A stretch of DNA of 64,000 bases, from assembly GCA_018241445.1 (NCBI GenBank), contig JAFEDT010000011.1, positions 372,001 through 436,000 of the forward strand, read 5' to 3'. Source of the stretch: Pseudomonadota bacterium. Lineage in GTDB: Bacteria; Pseudomonadota; Gammaproteobacteria; Steroidobacterales; Steroidobacteraceae. The notes below the pieces were generated by a model. That model ran no database searches and was not told where the DNA came from. It was given only the letters and a program-made list of their open reading frames with translations. The position numbers and the translations under genes are program-made. This document shows, piece by piece, positions 17,201 to 26,237 of this stretch (the stretch's first letter is position 1; the number at the start of each line of letters is the position of its first letter).

Positions 17201-18103
17201 ATGGGAAGAGACATCGAACTTGCGATCCTGTTTGCTGACGTGGTCGGATCGACCCGGATCTATGACGTCATGGGCGATGCGCGTGCACGCGAGATGGTTG
17301 CGATCTGCATCGACGTCATGCGCAGCGCCACCGAGCAGCGCCAGGGAACGGTGATCAAGACGATGGGGGACGAGGTCATGGCGACCTTCCCCACTGCGGA
17401 CGCGGCGCTGAACGCCGCGGCGCAGATGCAGCAGCAGATCACCTCGCACGCGCAGCTCAAGGTCGACGGCCAGCCGGTCGCGATCCGCATCGGCTGTCAT
17501 TTCGGCCCGGTCATGCTGGAGAACCGCGACGTATTCGGCGCTGCCGTGCACACCGCCAACCGCATGACCAGCCAGGCGAAGGCCGGGCAGATAGTCACCA
17601 CGGCGACGATGGTGCAGACGCTGTCACCGGAATGGCGCGCGGCCTGCCGTCAGATCGATATTGCCACCCTCAGGGGCCAGGAAAACGAAGTGGTCCTGTA
17701 CGAGGTGCTGTGGCAAACCGAAGACGTCACCAGCATGCTGCCAGGGATTGCCGGGGAGTCCAGGCCCGCCCGCGGCATGCGGCTGCGTCTGAAGTGGCAG
17801 GGACAGGAACTGCTGGTGGACGAGAGCCACAAGAGCATCACCATCGGCAGGGCCGAGGACAACGACGTGGTCGTCAAGGGCAACCTGATCTCGCGCCTGC
17901 ACGCGCGCATCGAGATCAGCCGCAACAAGTTTGTGCTGATTGACCAGAGCACCAACGGCACTTTCGTGCAGAGCTCGGCCGGGGAGGAATCTTTCGTGCG
18001 CCGTGACAGCCTGCAGGTCAAGGGCGATGGCATGATCGGACTGGGCCGCTTGCCCGAGTCCGAGTCCGCCCAGACCATCCGCTTCAGCTGCGAAGACGCT
18101 TAA
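17201..18103 (+). CDS. Class III adenylate/guanylate cyclase with FHA domain
   Basis: 300 residues, soluble. The N-terminal cyclase domain (about 1-180) begins AILFADVVGSTRIYD with metal-binding Asp13 and has KTMGDEVMATFP with the second Asp at 57, then HFGPVMLENRDVFGAAVHTANR. A C-terminal FHA domain (about 200-298) shows ITIGRAEDNDVVVKG, ISRLHARIEI and STNGTFV, the phosphothreonine-binding residues. It should make cAMP or cGMP and be recruited to, or controlled by, a Thr-phosphorylated partner; no Ser/Thr kinase gene is in the window. Its TAA overlaps the convergent pckG stop by 3 nt. Confidence 0.88.
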   Translation: MGRDIELAILFADVVGSTRIYDVMGDARAREMVAICIDVMRSATEQRQGTVIKTMGDEVMATFPTADAALNAAAQMQQQITSHAQLKVDGQPVAIRIGCHFGPVMLENRDVFGAAVHTANRMTSQAKAGQIVTTATMVQTLSPEWRAACRQIDIATLRGQENEVVLYEVLWQTEDVTSMLPGIAGESRPARGMRLRLKWQGQELLVDESHKSITIGRAEDNDVVVKGNLISRLHARIEISRNKFVLIDQSTNGTFVQSSAGEESFVRRDSLQVKGDGMIGLGRLPESESAQTIRFSCEDA

Positions 18104-19875
18104 ACGCCGAGCCGTTTCTCGACCGCATCCAGCTCCGCATTCAGCGCGGCCGGAAGCCGGGCGCCGTACTGCGACAGGTACTGACGGACCTCGGTCACTT
18201 CCTTGCGCCACAGGGCCGGGTCCACACTGAGCAGCGCCTGCAGCGACCCGGCGGACACATCCAGGCCGCTCATGTCCAGGTCCTGCGCACGCGGCAGCCA
18301 GCCGATGGCGGACTCGACCGCACCGGCCCTGCCGGCGCAGCGGTCCAGCATCCACTCCAGCACGCGCAGGTTCTCGCCGTAGCCCGGCCACAGGAACTTG
18401 CCCTGCGCGTCGCGGCGGAACCAGTTGACGTTGTAGATGCCCGGCGGATGCTGCAACTGCGCACCGACCTTCAGCCAGTGCTGCCAGTAATCCGCGAAGT
18501 TGTAGCCGCAGAAGGGCTGCATGGCCATCGGATCGCGACGGGTGACGCCGACCTTGCCCGTCGCGGCCGCCGTGGTTTCCGAAGCCATCGACGCGCCGAC
18601 CAGCACGCCGTGCTGCCAGTTGCGGGCCTCGTAGACCAGCGGGGCCACTTCGCGGCGCCGCCCGCCGAAGACCAGCGCCGAGATCGGCACGCCGCGCGCA
18701 TCCTCGCTGTGCGGTGACCAGGCCGGGTTGCGCCGGGCGGAGACGGTGAAACGCGAGTTGGGATGCGCCGCGGGCCCGTTGGCCGGGTCGTAGGGCCGCC
18801 CCTGCCAGTCGATGACCGGCTTGCCGTCCGTCAGTCCTTCCCACCACGGCTGATTGTCGGCCGTGAGCGCGACGTTGGTGAACAGCGTGTCGCGCCGGAT
18901 CATCTCGTAGGCGTTGCGGTTGGTCTGCGGGTTGGTGCCCGGCACGACGCCGAAGTAGCCGGATTCCGGATTGATGGCCCACAGGCGCCCGTCGCTGCCG
19001 GGGTGCAGCCAGGCGATGTCGTCACCCACGGTGAACACCCGCCAGCCCGGCATCGACTGCGGCGGGATCAGCATGGCGAGATTGGTCTTGCCGCAGGCCG
19101 ACGGGAAGGCGCAGGCGACGTAGTGAGTCTCCCCCTGCGGGTTCTGCAGGCCGACGATCAGCATGTGCTCGGCGAGCCAGCCCTCGGTGCGCGCCTGCCA
19201 GCTGGCGATGCGCAGCGCGTGGCATTTCTTGCCCAGCAGCGCGTTGCCGCCGTAGCCGGAGCCGAAACTCTCGATCGACAGCTCCTCGGGGAAGTGCATG
19301 ATGAAGCGGCGTTCGGGGTCCAGCTCGCCCACCGAATGCAGGCCGCGTACGAAAGCGCCCTCGCGCGCGATGCGTGCGAGCGCCGGCCGCCCGGCGCGCG
19401 TCATGATCAGCATGTTCAGCACCACGTAGGGGCTGTCCGTGATCTCCACGCCGCAGCGCGACAGCGGCGAGTCTATCGGTCCCATGCAGTAGGGGATGAC
19501 GTACAGCGTGCGGCCGCGCATGCAGCCGCGGAACAGTTCACGCATCTTCGCGTGCGCCGCCGCCGGCTCCATCCAGTGGTTATTGGGGCCCGCGTCGTCC
19601 CGGGAACGGGTGCAGATATAGGTCAGGTGCTCCACCCGCGCCACGTCGTTGGGCGCCGAGCGTGCCAGGTGGCAGCCGGGGAAGTGCGTGGCATCCAGGG
19701 TTTGCAGTTCGCCACTGCGCAGCAGCTGTGCCGTCAGATCGCTTGCCTCGGCTTCGCCGCCTTCGCACCAGTGGATCCTGTCGGGCTGGGTGAGCTGGCG
19801 TACCTCATCGACCCAGGCGCTCACCGCGCGGCTCAGTCGATCCAGTGCAGTCATTGCTTGCGCGGCCGTGGCCAT
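18100..19875 (-). CDS. pckG: Phosphoenolpyruvate carboxykinase (GTP)
   Basis: 591 residues, normal length for the GTP-dependent enzyme, which converts oxaloacetate and GTP to PEP, CO2 and GDP in gluconeogenesis. Motifs: the P-loop with the reactive Cys (FPSACGKTNLAM, Cys261), VGDDIAWL for metal binding, GVVPGTNPQTNRNAYE, SALVFGGRRREVAPLVYEA, and NWFRRDAQGKFLWPGYGEN. Start ATG 19875; a longer frame upstream to 19962 lacks conservation. GTP-type PEPCK is less common in gammaproteobacteria than the ATP type. Convergent with the cyclase gene and divergent from the helicase gene. Confidence 0.97.
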   Translation of the reverse strand: MATAAQAMTALDRLSRAVSAWVDEVRQLTQPDRIHWCEGGEAEASDLTAQLLRSGELQTLDATHFPGCHLARSAPNDVARVEHLTYICTRSRDDAGPNNHWMEPAAAHAKMRELFRGCMRGRTLYVIPYCMGPIDSPLSRCGVEITDSPYVVLNMLIMTRAGRPALARIAREGAFVRGLHSVGELDPERRFIMHFPEELSIESFGSGYGGNALLGKKCHALRIASWQARTEGWLAEHMLIVGLQNPQGETHYVACAFPSACGKTNLAMLIPPQSMPGWRVFTVGDDIAWLHPGSDGRLWAINPESGYFGVVPGTNPQTNRNAYEMIRRDTLFTNVALTADNQPWWEGLTDGKPVIDWQGRPYDPANGPAAHPNSRFTVSARRNPAWSPHSEDARGVPISALVFGGRRREVAPLVYEARNWQHGVLVGASMASETTAAATGKVGVTRRDPMAMQPFCGYNFADYWQHWLKVGAQLQHPPGIYNVNWFRRDAQGKFLWPGYGENLRVLEWMLDRCAGRAGAVESAIGWLPRAQDLDMSGLDVSAGSLQALLSVDPALWRKEVTEVRQYLSQYGARLPAALNAELDAVEKRLGV

Positions 19876-20018
19876 TTTCAGGGGTATTCCTCTTCTATCA
19901 GTGCTGTGCGGCAGGCCACCAAGTATAGCCGCTGAGTGCAGGCGGGCCTTGCTGGCGCTCAATTTCCTGTGAATTCATACGGATATCGGCATCGACAGTC
20001 ACCTCCCGAAAGGGCAGG

Positions 20019-21995
20019 ATGCGCCGCATGCTGGACCTGTCCGACATATTCGGCCCCGGCGGACCGCTGCAGTCCGCCCTGCCGGATTTCAAGGTACGGC
20101 GCGGCCAGCTGCGCATGGCGGAGCGCATCGCCGACGCGTTGGCAATGAAGGAGTCGCTGGTCGTGGAGGCGGGGACCGGCACGGGCAAGACCTTCGCGTA
20201 CCTGGTACCCGCCCTGCTGTCGGGGCAGCGCGTGCTGATCTCCACCGGCACCCGCACGCTGCAGGACCAGCTGTTCTCGCGTGACCTGCCACTGGTGGCG
20301 CGGGCCATCGGCCGACCGGCGCGAGTGGCGCTGCTGAAGGGGCGGGCCAATTACCTGTGTCAATACCGCCTGGACCGCGCCGGTGAAGCGCATGCGCAGC
20401 TGGAGTTGGTCAGCGGCAGCGCCGCCCGCGCAGGCGGTACGCGCAGCATGCTGGCGCGTATCGAACGCTGGTCGCACACCACGCGCCGCGGCGACCTGGC
20501 GGAGGTCAGCGGGCTCTCCGACAGTCACCCTGTGTGGGCCCAGGTCACCTCGACCCGCGAGACCTGCCTGGGCCAGCGCTGTCCCGACATTTCGCGCTGC
20601 CACGTCGTGCAGGCGCGCCGCGAGGCGCTCGATGCCGACGTGGTGATCGTCAATCACCACCTGCTGCTGGCCGACCTGGCGCTGAAGGAGGATGGCTTCG
20701 GGGACCTGCTGGGCGCCGCCGATGCCGTGATACTCGACGAGGCGCACCAGGTCGCCGATCTCGCCACGCAGTTTTTCGGCGCCAGCGTGTCGACGCGCCA
20801 GCTCGAGACGCTGCTGAAGGACCTGCGCGCGGGGCTTGCTGCCGCCGCGCCGGGTGTGCTGGGGGCGCTGCGCGGCGTCGAGGAGGCCATCATGGTGCTG
20901 CGTGCCGCGGCGCCGGGAGGATCGACACGCGTGCCGTTCGTGCCGCGCTCGGGAGCGGCCGGTGCCGCGGCGCAGCGGCTTGAGGAGGCGCTGGCGGTGC
21001 TGCAGGAGACGCTCGCCGCGGTCTCTGACAGCGAGGCGATCGAGGCGGTCGCTGCAAGGCTGGCCGCGCAGCAGGAGGCGCTGGCGCGCATCATGGACGC
21101 CGACGACATCGACGGCGCGCGCACGCTGGAGAGCAGCTCGCGCGCCCTCACCATGAGCCTGTTGCCATTCGATATCTCCGAGCGCTTCCGCAATCTGCTG
21201 CAGTCGCGCCGCGGAGCATGGATCTTCACCTCCGCCACCCTGTCGGTGGGCGAGGAGTTCGGGCACTTCACAGGGCGGCTGGGCCTGGCGGATGCCGGCA
21301 CGCTGCACATCGACAGCCCCTTCGACTTCGAACGCCAGGGCCTGCTGTACCTGCCCGCCGGACTGCCCGAGCCCGCGGCTCCGGGCTTCGTGGCGGCGGT
21401 GATGGAAACCGCGGTGGGCCTGATCGACGCCGCACGTGGCGGCGCATTCGTACTGTTCACGAGCCATCGCGCGCTGGCGCAGGGTGCGGCATTGCTGCGT
21501 CAGCGCTGGGGCGGGCAGGCGCCGTACCTCCTGCTGGTCCAGGGCGAGGCGCCACGCGAGCAGTTGCTGGCGCAGTTCCGCGCTGACGGCAATGCCGTGT
21601 TGCTCGGCACGGCGAGCTTCTGGGAGGGTGTCGATGTCAAGGGCGAAGCCCTGCGCCTGGTGGTGATCGAGAAGCTGCCCTTCGCCTCACCCGAGGATCC
21701 GCTGGTGCGCGCGCGCATCGAGCACCTGACCGCCACCGGCGGCAACGCTTTCCGCGACTACCAGCTTCCGGAGGCCGCCCTGGTGCTGAAGCAGGGCGCC
21801 GGGCGCCTGATCCGCAGCGAGGATGACTACGGCGTCGTGGCCATCTGCGATCCGCGCGTGACCGGGCGCAGCTACGGCCGCACTTTCCTGGCGGCACTGC
21901 CGGCCATGAGCGTGACCCGCGACGCCGCCGAGGCGTACCGCTTCCTGCGGCGGCACCTGCCGCGTGAGCCGCATGTGGCGGTGGCGGTGCCGTGA
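20019..21995 (+). CDS. yoaA: DinG/YoaA-family Fe-S ATP-dependent DNA helicase
   Basis: 658 residues, superfamily 2 XPD-like helicase. Walker A is AGTGTGKT (51-58) and the DEAH box is at 240-243. Cys114, Cys183, Cys188 and Cys194 form the expected [4Fe-4S] cluster set. The C-terminal helicase motifs include LFTSHRAL, LLGTASFWEGVDVKGEALR and GAGRLIRSEDDYG. Size and motif pattern fit YoaA, the 3'-end repair helicase, better than DinG. Start could be ATG 20019 or ATG 20028. It overlaps tsaB by 4 nt, the common gammaproteobacterial yoaA-tsaB pairing. Confidence 0.93.
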   Translation: MRRMLDLSDIFGPGGPLQSALPDFKVRRGQLRMAERIADALAMKESLVVEAGTGTGKTFAYLVPALLSGQRVLISTGTRTLQDQLFSRDLPLVARAIGRPARVALLKGRANYLCQYRLDRAGEAHAQLELVSGSAARAGGTRSMLARIERWSHTTRRGDLAEVSGLSDSHPVWAQVTSTRETCLGQRCPDISRCHVVQARREALDADVVIVNHHLLLADLALKEDGFGDLLGAADAVILDEAHQVADLATQFFGASVSTRQLETLLKDLRAGLAAAAPGVLGALRGVEEAIMVLRAAAPGGSTRVPFVPRSGAAGAAAQRLEEALAVLQETLAAVSDSEAIEAVAARLAAQQEALARIMDADDIDGARTLESSSRALTMSLLPFDISERFRNLLQSRRGAWIFTSATLSVGEEFGHFTGRLGLADAGTLHIDSPFDFERQGLLYLPAGLPEPAAPGFVAAVMETAVGLIDAARGGAFVLFTSHRALAQGAALLRQRWGGQAPYLLLVQGEAPREQLLAQFRADGNAVLLGTASFWEGVDVKGEALRLVVIEKLPFASPEDPLVRARIEHLTATGGNAFRDYQLPEAALVLKQGAGRLIRSEDDYGVVAICDPRVTGRSYGRTFLAALPAMSVTRDAAEAYRFLRRHLPREPHVAVAVP

Positions 21996-22684
21996 AGCTC
22001 CTTGCCCTGGACACGGCCACGGAGAACTGCTCGGCCGCACTGTGTGTCGGCGTGACGGTGCTGCAGCGCGAGTTGCGCCTGGACCGAGGCCACGCCGGAC
22101 ACATCCTGCAGATGGTCGATGAGCTCTTGACCCAGGGCGGGCTCACACTTGCGGGGCTCGACGCGATCGCCTTTGGCCGCGGACCCGGCGCTTTCACCGG
22201 CGTGCGCCTGGCGGCGAGTGTCACCCAGGGGCTGGCCTTCGGCGCGGGACTCGCGGTGGTGCCGGTGTCGGACCTGCGGGCCCTTGCCCAGCGTGCGCTC
22301 GAGACCAGTCCGGCGGCGGGCCGGGTCCTGGTGTGCAGCGATGCGCGTATGAGCGAGGTGTATTGGGCCTGTTTCGAGCGTGGCCCGGACGGGTTGGCGC
22401 ACGAGGTTGCGGCGGAGCGGGTGGGGCCTCCGGAGCTGGTCGAGCTCCCGGCGGCCTGGCGCGCAGGCGAGCGCGCGGTCGGTGCCGGGTCGGGCTTCAC
22501 GGCCTACCGGCAGGCCCTGCGACAGGCCGCGGGGGAGCTGGCGGAAGTGCAGGGGGACCTGTTGCCACGGGCGCTGGAGATGCTGCGCCTGGCCGCCCCC
22601 GAGGTGGCCGCCGGGCGGGTGGTTGAGGCCGGCGGCGCGCTTCCGGTCTACCTGCGTGACCAGGTGGCCCGGCCCTGCGCGTGA
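21992..22684 (+). CDS. tsaB: tRNA t6A37 biosynthesis protein TsaB
   Basis: 230 residues, ASKHA fold. It is the non-catalytic scaffold that works with TsaD and TsaE to put threonylcarbamoyl on A37 of ANN-decoding tRNAs. Signatures are LLALDTATENCSAAL at the start, the HAGHILQMVDELL segment and GRGPGAFTGVRLAAS. Start is GTG 21992, whose TG lies inside the yoaA stop, so translation is coupled. Full family length. Confidence 0.95.
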   Translation: MKLLALDTATENCSAALCVGVTVLQRELRLDRGHAGHILQMVDELLTQGGLTLAGLDAIAFGRGPGAFTGVRLAASVTQGLAFGAGLAVVPVSDLRALAQRALETSPAAGRVLVCSDARMSEVYWACFERGPDGLAHEVAAERVGPPELVELPAAWRAGERAVGAGSGFTAYRQALRQAAGELAEVQGDLLPRALEMLRLAAPEVAAGRVVEAGGALPVYLRDQVARPCA

Positions 22685-22720
22685 AGGCGCGTCACGGCAC
22701 TGACATGGATCCCGGCTCAA

Positions 22721-22738
22721 CTGTCATGATTCTGCAAT
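22721..22738 (+). promoter_or_regulatory. Pho box upstream of phoB
   Basis: CTGTCAT (22721-22727) and CTGCAAT (22732-22738) are direct repeats at the 11-bp period of PhoB sites (consensus CTGTCAT-N4-CTGTCAT). It lies about 75 nt before the phoB ATG, consistent with activation and autoregulation of phoBR by phosphate limitation. Confidence 0.75.
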
Positions 22739-22813
22739 CTGGACCCTCTTTAATACGCCCGCGCGCCGCATAGCCCGCAGAGGCGGGGAAGCCCACGGCC
22801 AGCGCCAGCACGC

Positions 22814-23509
22814 ATGCCCGCAAAACAGGTACTGATCGTCGAGGACGAGCGGCCGATCCGCGAAATGATCGCCTTTGGCCTGAAGCGCGCCGGCTTCGAG
22901 GTGCGCGAGGCGGAAGACTGCCGCAGCGCGCGCGCCGCGCTCGCCGACTCACGGCCGGACCTGGTGCTGGTCGACTGGATGTTGCCCGACATGAGCGGCC
23001 TGGAGTTGACGCGCGCCCTCAAGCGTGACCGGGAAACCCGCGAGTTGCCGGTGATCCTGCTGACAGCGCGCGCCGAAGAGGGCGACAAGGTAGCCGGCCT
23101 CGAGGGCGGCGCGGACGACTACGTCACCAAGCCCTTCTCGCCGCGCGAACTGCTGGCGCGCATCAACGCGGTGTTGCGGCGCAGCGGCACCACCAGTGTG
23201 GACGAGCTGATCGAGTTCGACGGCCTGGTGCTGGACCAGGGCAGCCATCGCGTCACGGCGGGGGGGCGCACGGTCGCCCTGGGCCCGACCGAGTACCGGA
23301 TGCTGGAGTTCTTCATGACCCATCCGGAACGGGTCTACACCCGCGACCAGCTGCTCGACCGCATCTGGGGCGGCAATGTCTACGTCGAGGAACGCACCAT
23401 CGACGTGCATATCCGGCGGCTGCGCAAGTCACTCGAGGATTTCGGGTACGATCACCTGGTGCAGACTGTCCGCGGTTCGGGGTACCGCTTTTCCGCCCGG
23501 ACAGCCTGA
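22814..23509 (+). CDS. phoB: Phosphate regulon response regulator PhoB
   Basis: 231 residues, OmpR/PhoB family. The receiver has VEDERPI, phospho-acceptor Asp54 ([11 protein letters not shown]), LLTARAEE and Lys106 (YVTKPFSP). The winged-helix effector domain runs about 130-228, with [20 protein letters not shown] and [24 protein letters not shown] and the effector sequence are characteristic of PhoB. Phosphorylated PhoB binds Pho boxes, three of which are in this window. phoR follows with a 2-nt gap. Confidence 0.97.
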   Translation: MPAKQVLIVEDERPIREMIAFGLKRAGFEVREAEDCRSARAALADSRPDLVLVDWMLPDMSGLELTRALKRDRETRELPVILLTARAEEGDKVAGLEGGADDYVTKPFSPRELLARINAVLRRSGTTSVDELIEFDGLVLDQGSHRVTAGGRTVALGPTEYRMLEFFMTHPERVYTRDQLLDRIWGGNVYVEERTIDVHIRRLRKSLEDFGYDHLVQTVRGSGYRFSARTA

Positions 23510-23511
23510 TC

Positions 23512-24855
23512 GTGGAGTTCGTTTCAGCGATGCAGCCCGCTACACAGGCCTGGGGATTCGCGGCCGTGCGCCTGGCGGGCACGGTCGTGCTGGGTGTCGC
23601 CGTCGGCTGGCTGCTGCACAATCCCTGGGGCGGGCTGGCGATCGCGCTGATCCTGCACCTGGGCTGGATGCTGGCGCAGCTGTTCCGCACAGAATGGTGG
23701 CTGCGTCACCGCAGCTACGCCGATCCACCGGAGATCGGCGGCGTGTGGGGGGAGATCATCGCGCAGATCGTGCGCCTGCACCGGCGCAAGCGCTTCCACA
23801 AGCAACGCTTCGTGCAGCTCATGCGCCAGTTGCAGCGCTCCACCGCGGCCCTGCCCGACGGCGTGGTGATCCTGAACGCGCAGCGCGAGATTGTGTGGTT
23901 CAACCGCATGGCGGCGCGGCTGCTGAATCTGCGGCGTACGGCCGACCTGGGCCTGCGCATCGAGAACCTGCTGCGCGAGCCGCAGTTCGTGCGCTACCTG
24001 GCGCGCGGCGACTACGCCAATCCGGTCGTAGTGCACCAGTCTTCGGGAACGGACACCTGGCTGTCGCTGCAGGTGGCGCCCTACGGCGACGGCCAGCTGC
24101 TGCTGCTGGTCAGTGATGTCTCGCGGCAGATGCGCCTGGAGGCGGTGCGGCGTGACTTCGTCGCCAACGCCTCGCACGAGCTGCGCTCGCCGCTGACGGT
24201 CATCTCCGGTTACCTGGAGACGCTGGCGCAGGAACCGGGGCTGGATCCGCAGTTGCAGGGCCCGCTGTCGGAGATGCGGCGCCAGGCCGAGCGCATGACC
24301 GCCATCATCCATGACCTGCTGGAACTGTCGCGGCTGGAGGATACCGACGAGGCTGTCACCGCCGCGCCGATCGACGTGGCCGCGCTGCTGGCGCTGTTGC
24401 GCAAGGACGTGCTGGCGCGTCCGCTCCATCCGCACGAGGTGCGGGTGCGCCTGGACTCCACCGCCCGGCTGCTGGGCGATGAGCCGGAGATCCACTCGGC
24501 GTTTTCCAACCTGGTCGACAACGCCGCCAAGTACACCCCGCCGGAGGGTTCGCTGGAGATGCGCTGGTGGGTGGACGAGGACGGCGGGCATTTCAGTGTC
24601 ACCGACACCGGCATGGGGATACCGCCCGAGCACATCCCGCGCCTGACCGAGCGCTTCTATCGCGTGGATCCGGGCCGTTCGCGCGCCACCGGCGGTTCCG
24701 GCCTGGGCCTGGCCATCGTCAAGCACGTTCTGCAGCGCCACGGCGGCCGGCTGCAGGTGCAGAGTGTCCTGGGCGCGGGCAGCACCTTTACCTGCCACTT
24801 CCCGCCCGAACGCATCGAGGCCGCGCCACTGACACAGGCTGTCAGATTTTCTTAG
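23512..24855 (+). CDS. phoR: Phosphate regulon sensor kinase PhoR
   Basis: 447 residues. Two close membrane segments near the N-terminus (about 17-35 and 39-58), a charged cytoplasmic linker, PAS domain (about 105-205), HisKA with NASHELRSPLTV (His222), and HATPase with NLVDNAAKYTP, DTGMGIP and GGSGLGLAIVK. The short membrane hairpin without a periplasmic sensor is the PhoR layout, which reads Pst transport through PhoU. Start GTG 23512; ATG 23530 is an alternative. Paired with phoB and followed after 68 nt by phoU. Confidence 0.96.
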   Translation: MEFVSAMQPATQAWGFAAVRLAGTVVLGVAVGWLLHNPWGGLAIALILHLGWMLAQLFRTEWWLRHRSYADPPEIGGVWGEIIAQIVRLHRRKRFHKQRFVQLMRQLQRSTAALPDGVVILNAQREIVWFNRMAARLLNLRRTADLGLRIENLLREPQFVRYLARGDYANPVVVHQSSGTDTWLSLQVAPYGDGQLLLLVSDVSRQMRLEAVRRDFVANASHELRSPLTVISGYLETLAQEPGLDPQLQGPLSEMRRQAERMTAIIHDLLELSRLEDTDEAVTAAPIDVAALLALLRKDVLARPLHPHEVRVRLDSTARLLGDEPEIHSAFSNLVDNAAKYTPPEGSLEMRWWVDEDGGHFSVTDTGMGIPPEHIPRLTERFYRVDPGRSRATGGSGLGLAIVKHVLQRHGGRLQVQSVLGAGSTFTCHFPPERIEAAPLTQAVRFS

Positions 24856-24923
24856 CGTGCCTGCGCTATCATCGCGCGCATGGCCTTGCGCCAGCGCCCC
24901 AGCGCAGCCGGAGACACGCACTG

Positions 24924-25676
24924 ATGGAAACCGCGGACCTCAGCCACCACATCTCGCGCCGTTTCAACGAGGACCTGGAGCGCGTGCGCAGCAAAGTGCT
25001 GGCCATGGGCGGCTTCGTGGAGCACCAGCTGCACAAGGCCGTAACGGCACTGGTGGAGGGCGACAGCACGCTCGGGGAATCGGTGGCCCGCGACGACCAG
25101 CAGGTCAACAACATGGAGGTGGCGATCGACGAGGAATGCAGCCGCATCCTGGCCACGCGTGCGCCCGCCGCCGGCGACCTGCGGGTGATCGTGGCCATCA
25201 TCAAGACCATCACCGACCTGGAACGCATCGGCGATGAGGCGGAGAAGATCGGCTACATCGCCTCCAGGCTTGCGACCATGGAGCGGCCGGCCGACAAGTA
25301 CCGCGAGATCAAGCATATCGGCCGCGTGGTGTCCGACATGGTGCACGACGGACTGGATGCCTTCGCGCGCATGGACGTGGAGGCGGCGTTGCGCGTGGCG
25401 CGCCAGGACCGGCTGGTGGACGAGGAGTACGAGGCCATCCAGCGCCAGAGCATCACCTTCATGATGGAGGACCCGCGCACCATCCGCCGTGCGCTGGATG
25501 TGATGTGGGTGGTGCGGGCGCTGGAGCGCATCGGCGACCACGCCAAGAACATCAGCGAGTACGTCATCTACATGGTGCACGGCAAGGACATCCGCCACAC
25601 CTCGCTGGACGATGTGGAGCGGGACCTGCGCGCCGGCGCTGCCGTCGAGCCGCTCCCGCCAGCGGCCAGGTCCTGA
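24924..25676 (+). CDS. phoU: Phosphate transport regulator PhoU
   Basis: 250 residues made of two three-helix PhoU repeats, each with the metal-binding signature: DLRVIVAIIKTITDLERIGD in the first, DVMWVVRALERIGDHAKNI in the second. PhoU links the PstSCAB transporter to PhoR and damps kinase activity when phosphate is plentiful. Here phoU sits with phoBR rather than at the end of the pst operon, which begins about 1.9 kb downstream beyond dsbB and dapE. Start ATG 24924; the longer open frame upstream lies within phoR. Confidence 0.96.
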   Translation: METADLSHHISRRFNEDLERVRSKVLAMGGFVEHQLHKAVTALVEGDSTLGESVARDDQQVNNMEVAIDEECSRILATRAPAAGDLRVIVAIIKTITDLERIGDEAEKIGYIASRLATMERPADKYREIKHIGRVVSDMVHDGLDAFARMDVEAALRVARQDRLVDEEYEAIQRQSITFMMEDPRTIRRALDVMWVVRALERIGDHAKNISEYVIYMVHGKDIRHTSLDDVERDLRAGAAVEPLPPAARS

Positions 25677-25688
25677 AAGCCAGCCGCG

Positions 25689-26192
25689 ATGCGCCTGGGT
25701 GCACGAGCGCTGAACGCCGCCGGCTTTGCCGCGTGCGTGGCCCTGCTGGCCTATGCCTTCTATACCCAGTTCCATCTCAAACTGGAGCCCTGCCCGCTGT
25801 GTATCTTTCAGCGCATCGGCGTGGCAGTCACGGGCGTGACGTTCGCGCTTGCGGCCCTGTGGAATCCGCGCAGGACGGCCGGGCGGCGCATATGCGCGGT
25901 GTTGATTGTACTCGCGGCGCTCGCCACGGCGGGAGTCGCGCTGCGCCACCTGTATGTGCAGAGCCTGCCGCCGGGCACGCTGCCCTCCTGCGGTGCGCCG
26001 CTGGCGGTGCTGCTGAAGTTCACGCCGGTGTGGGATGTCGTGCGCAAGGTGCTCACCGGCAGCGGCGAGTGCGGCGAGGTGAACTGGCGGTTCCTGGGAC
26101 TTGCGATGCCGGGATGGGTGTTGATCAGTGCGCTGGGGCTGCTGGCGCTGGGGTTGTACGCGAACCTGCGCAGGCGCCGCTCAGCCGATTAG
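25689..26192 (+). CDS. dsbB: Disulfide bond formation protein DsbB
   Basis: 167 residues with four membrane helices. The first periplasmic loop carries CPLC (Cys35, Cys38), followed by IFQRIG; the second loop has the CGAP and GECGE cysteines, which re-oxidise DsbA and hand electrons to quinone. Standard length. It is 12 nt after phoU on the same strand, so it may be transcribed from the pho promoter, although function is unrelated. The gene is convergent with dapE, 45 nt away. Confidence 0.93.
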   Translation: MRLGARALNAAGFAACVALLAYAFYTQFHLKLEPCPLCIFQRIGVAVTGVTFALAALWNPRRTAGRRICAVLIVLAALATAGVALRHLYVQSLPPGTLPSCGAPLAVLLKFTPVWDVVRKVLTGSGECGEVNWRFLGLAMPGWVLISALGLLALGLYANLRRRRSAD

Positions 26193-26237
26193 ATCCGCGT
26201 TACCGTGTCCGCGGGCTTACTTGTTGGTTTCTGGTTG

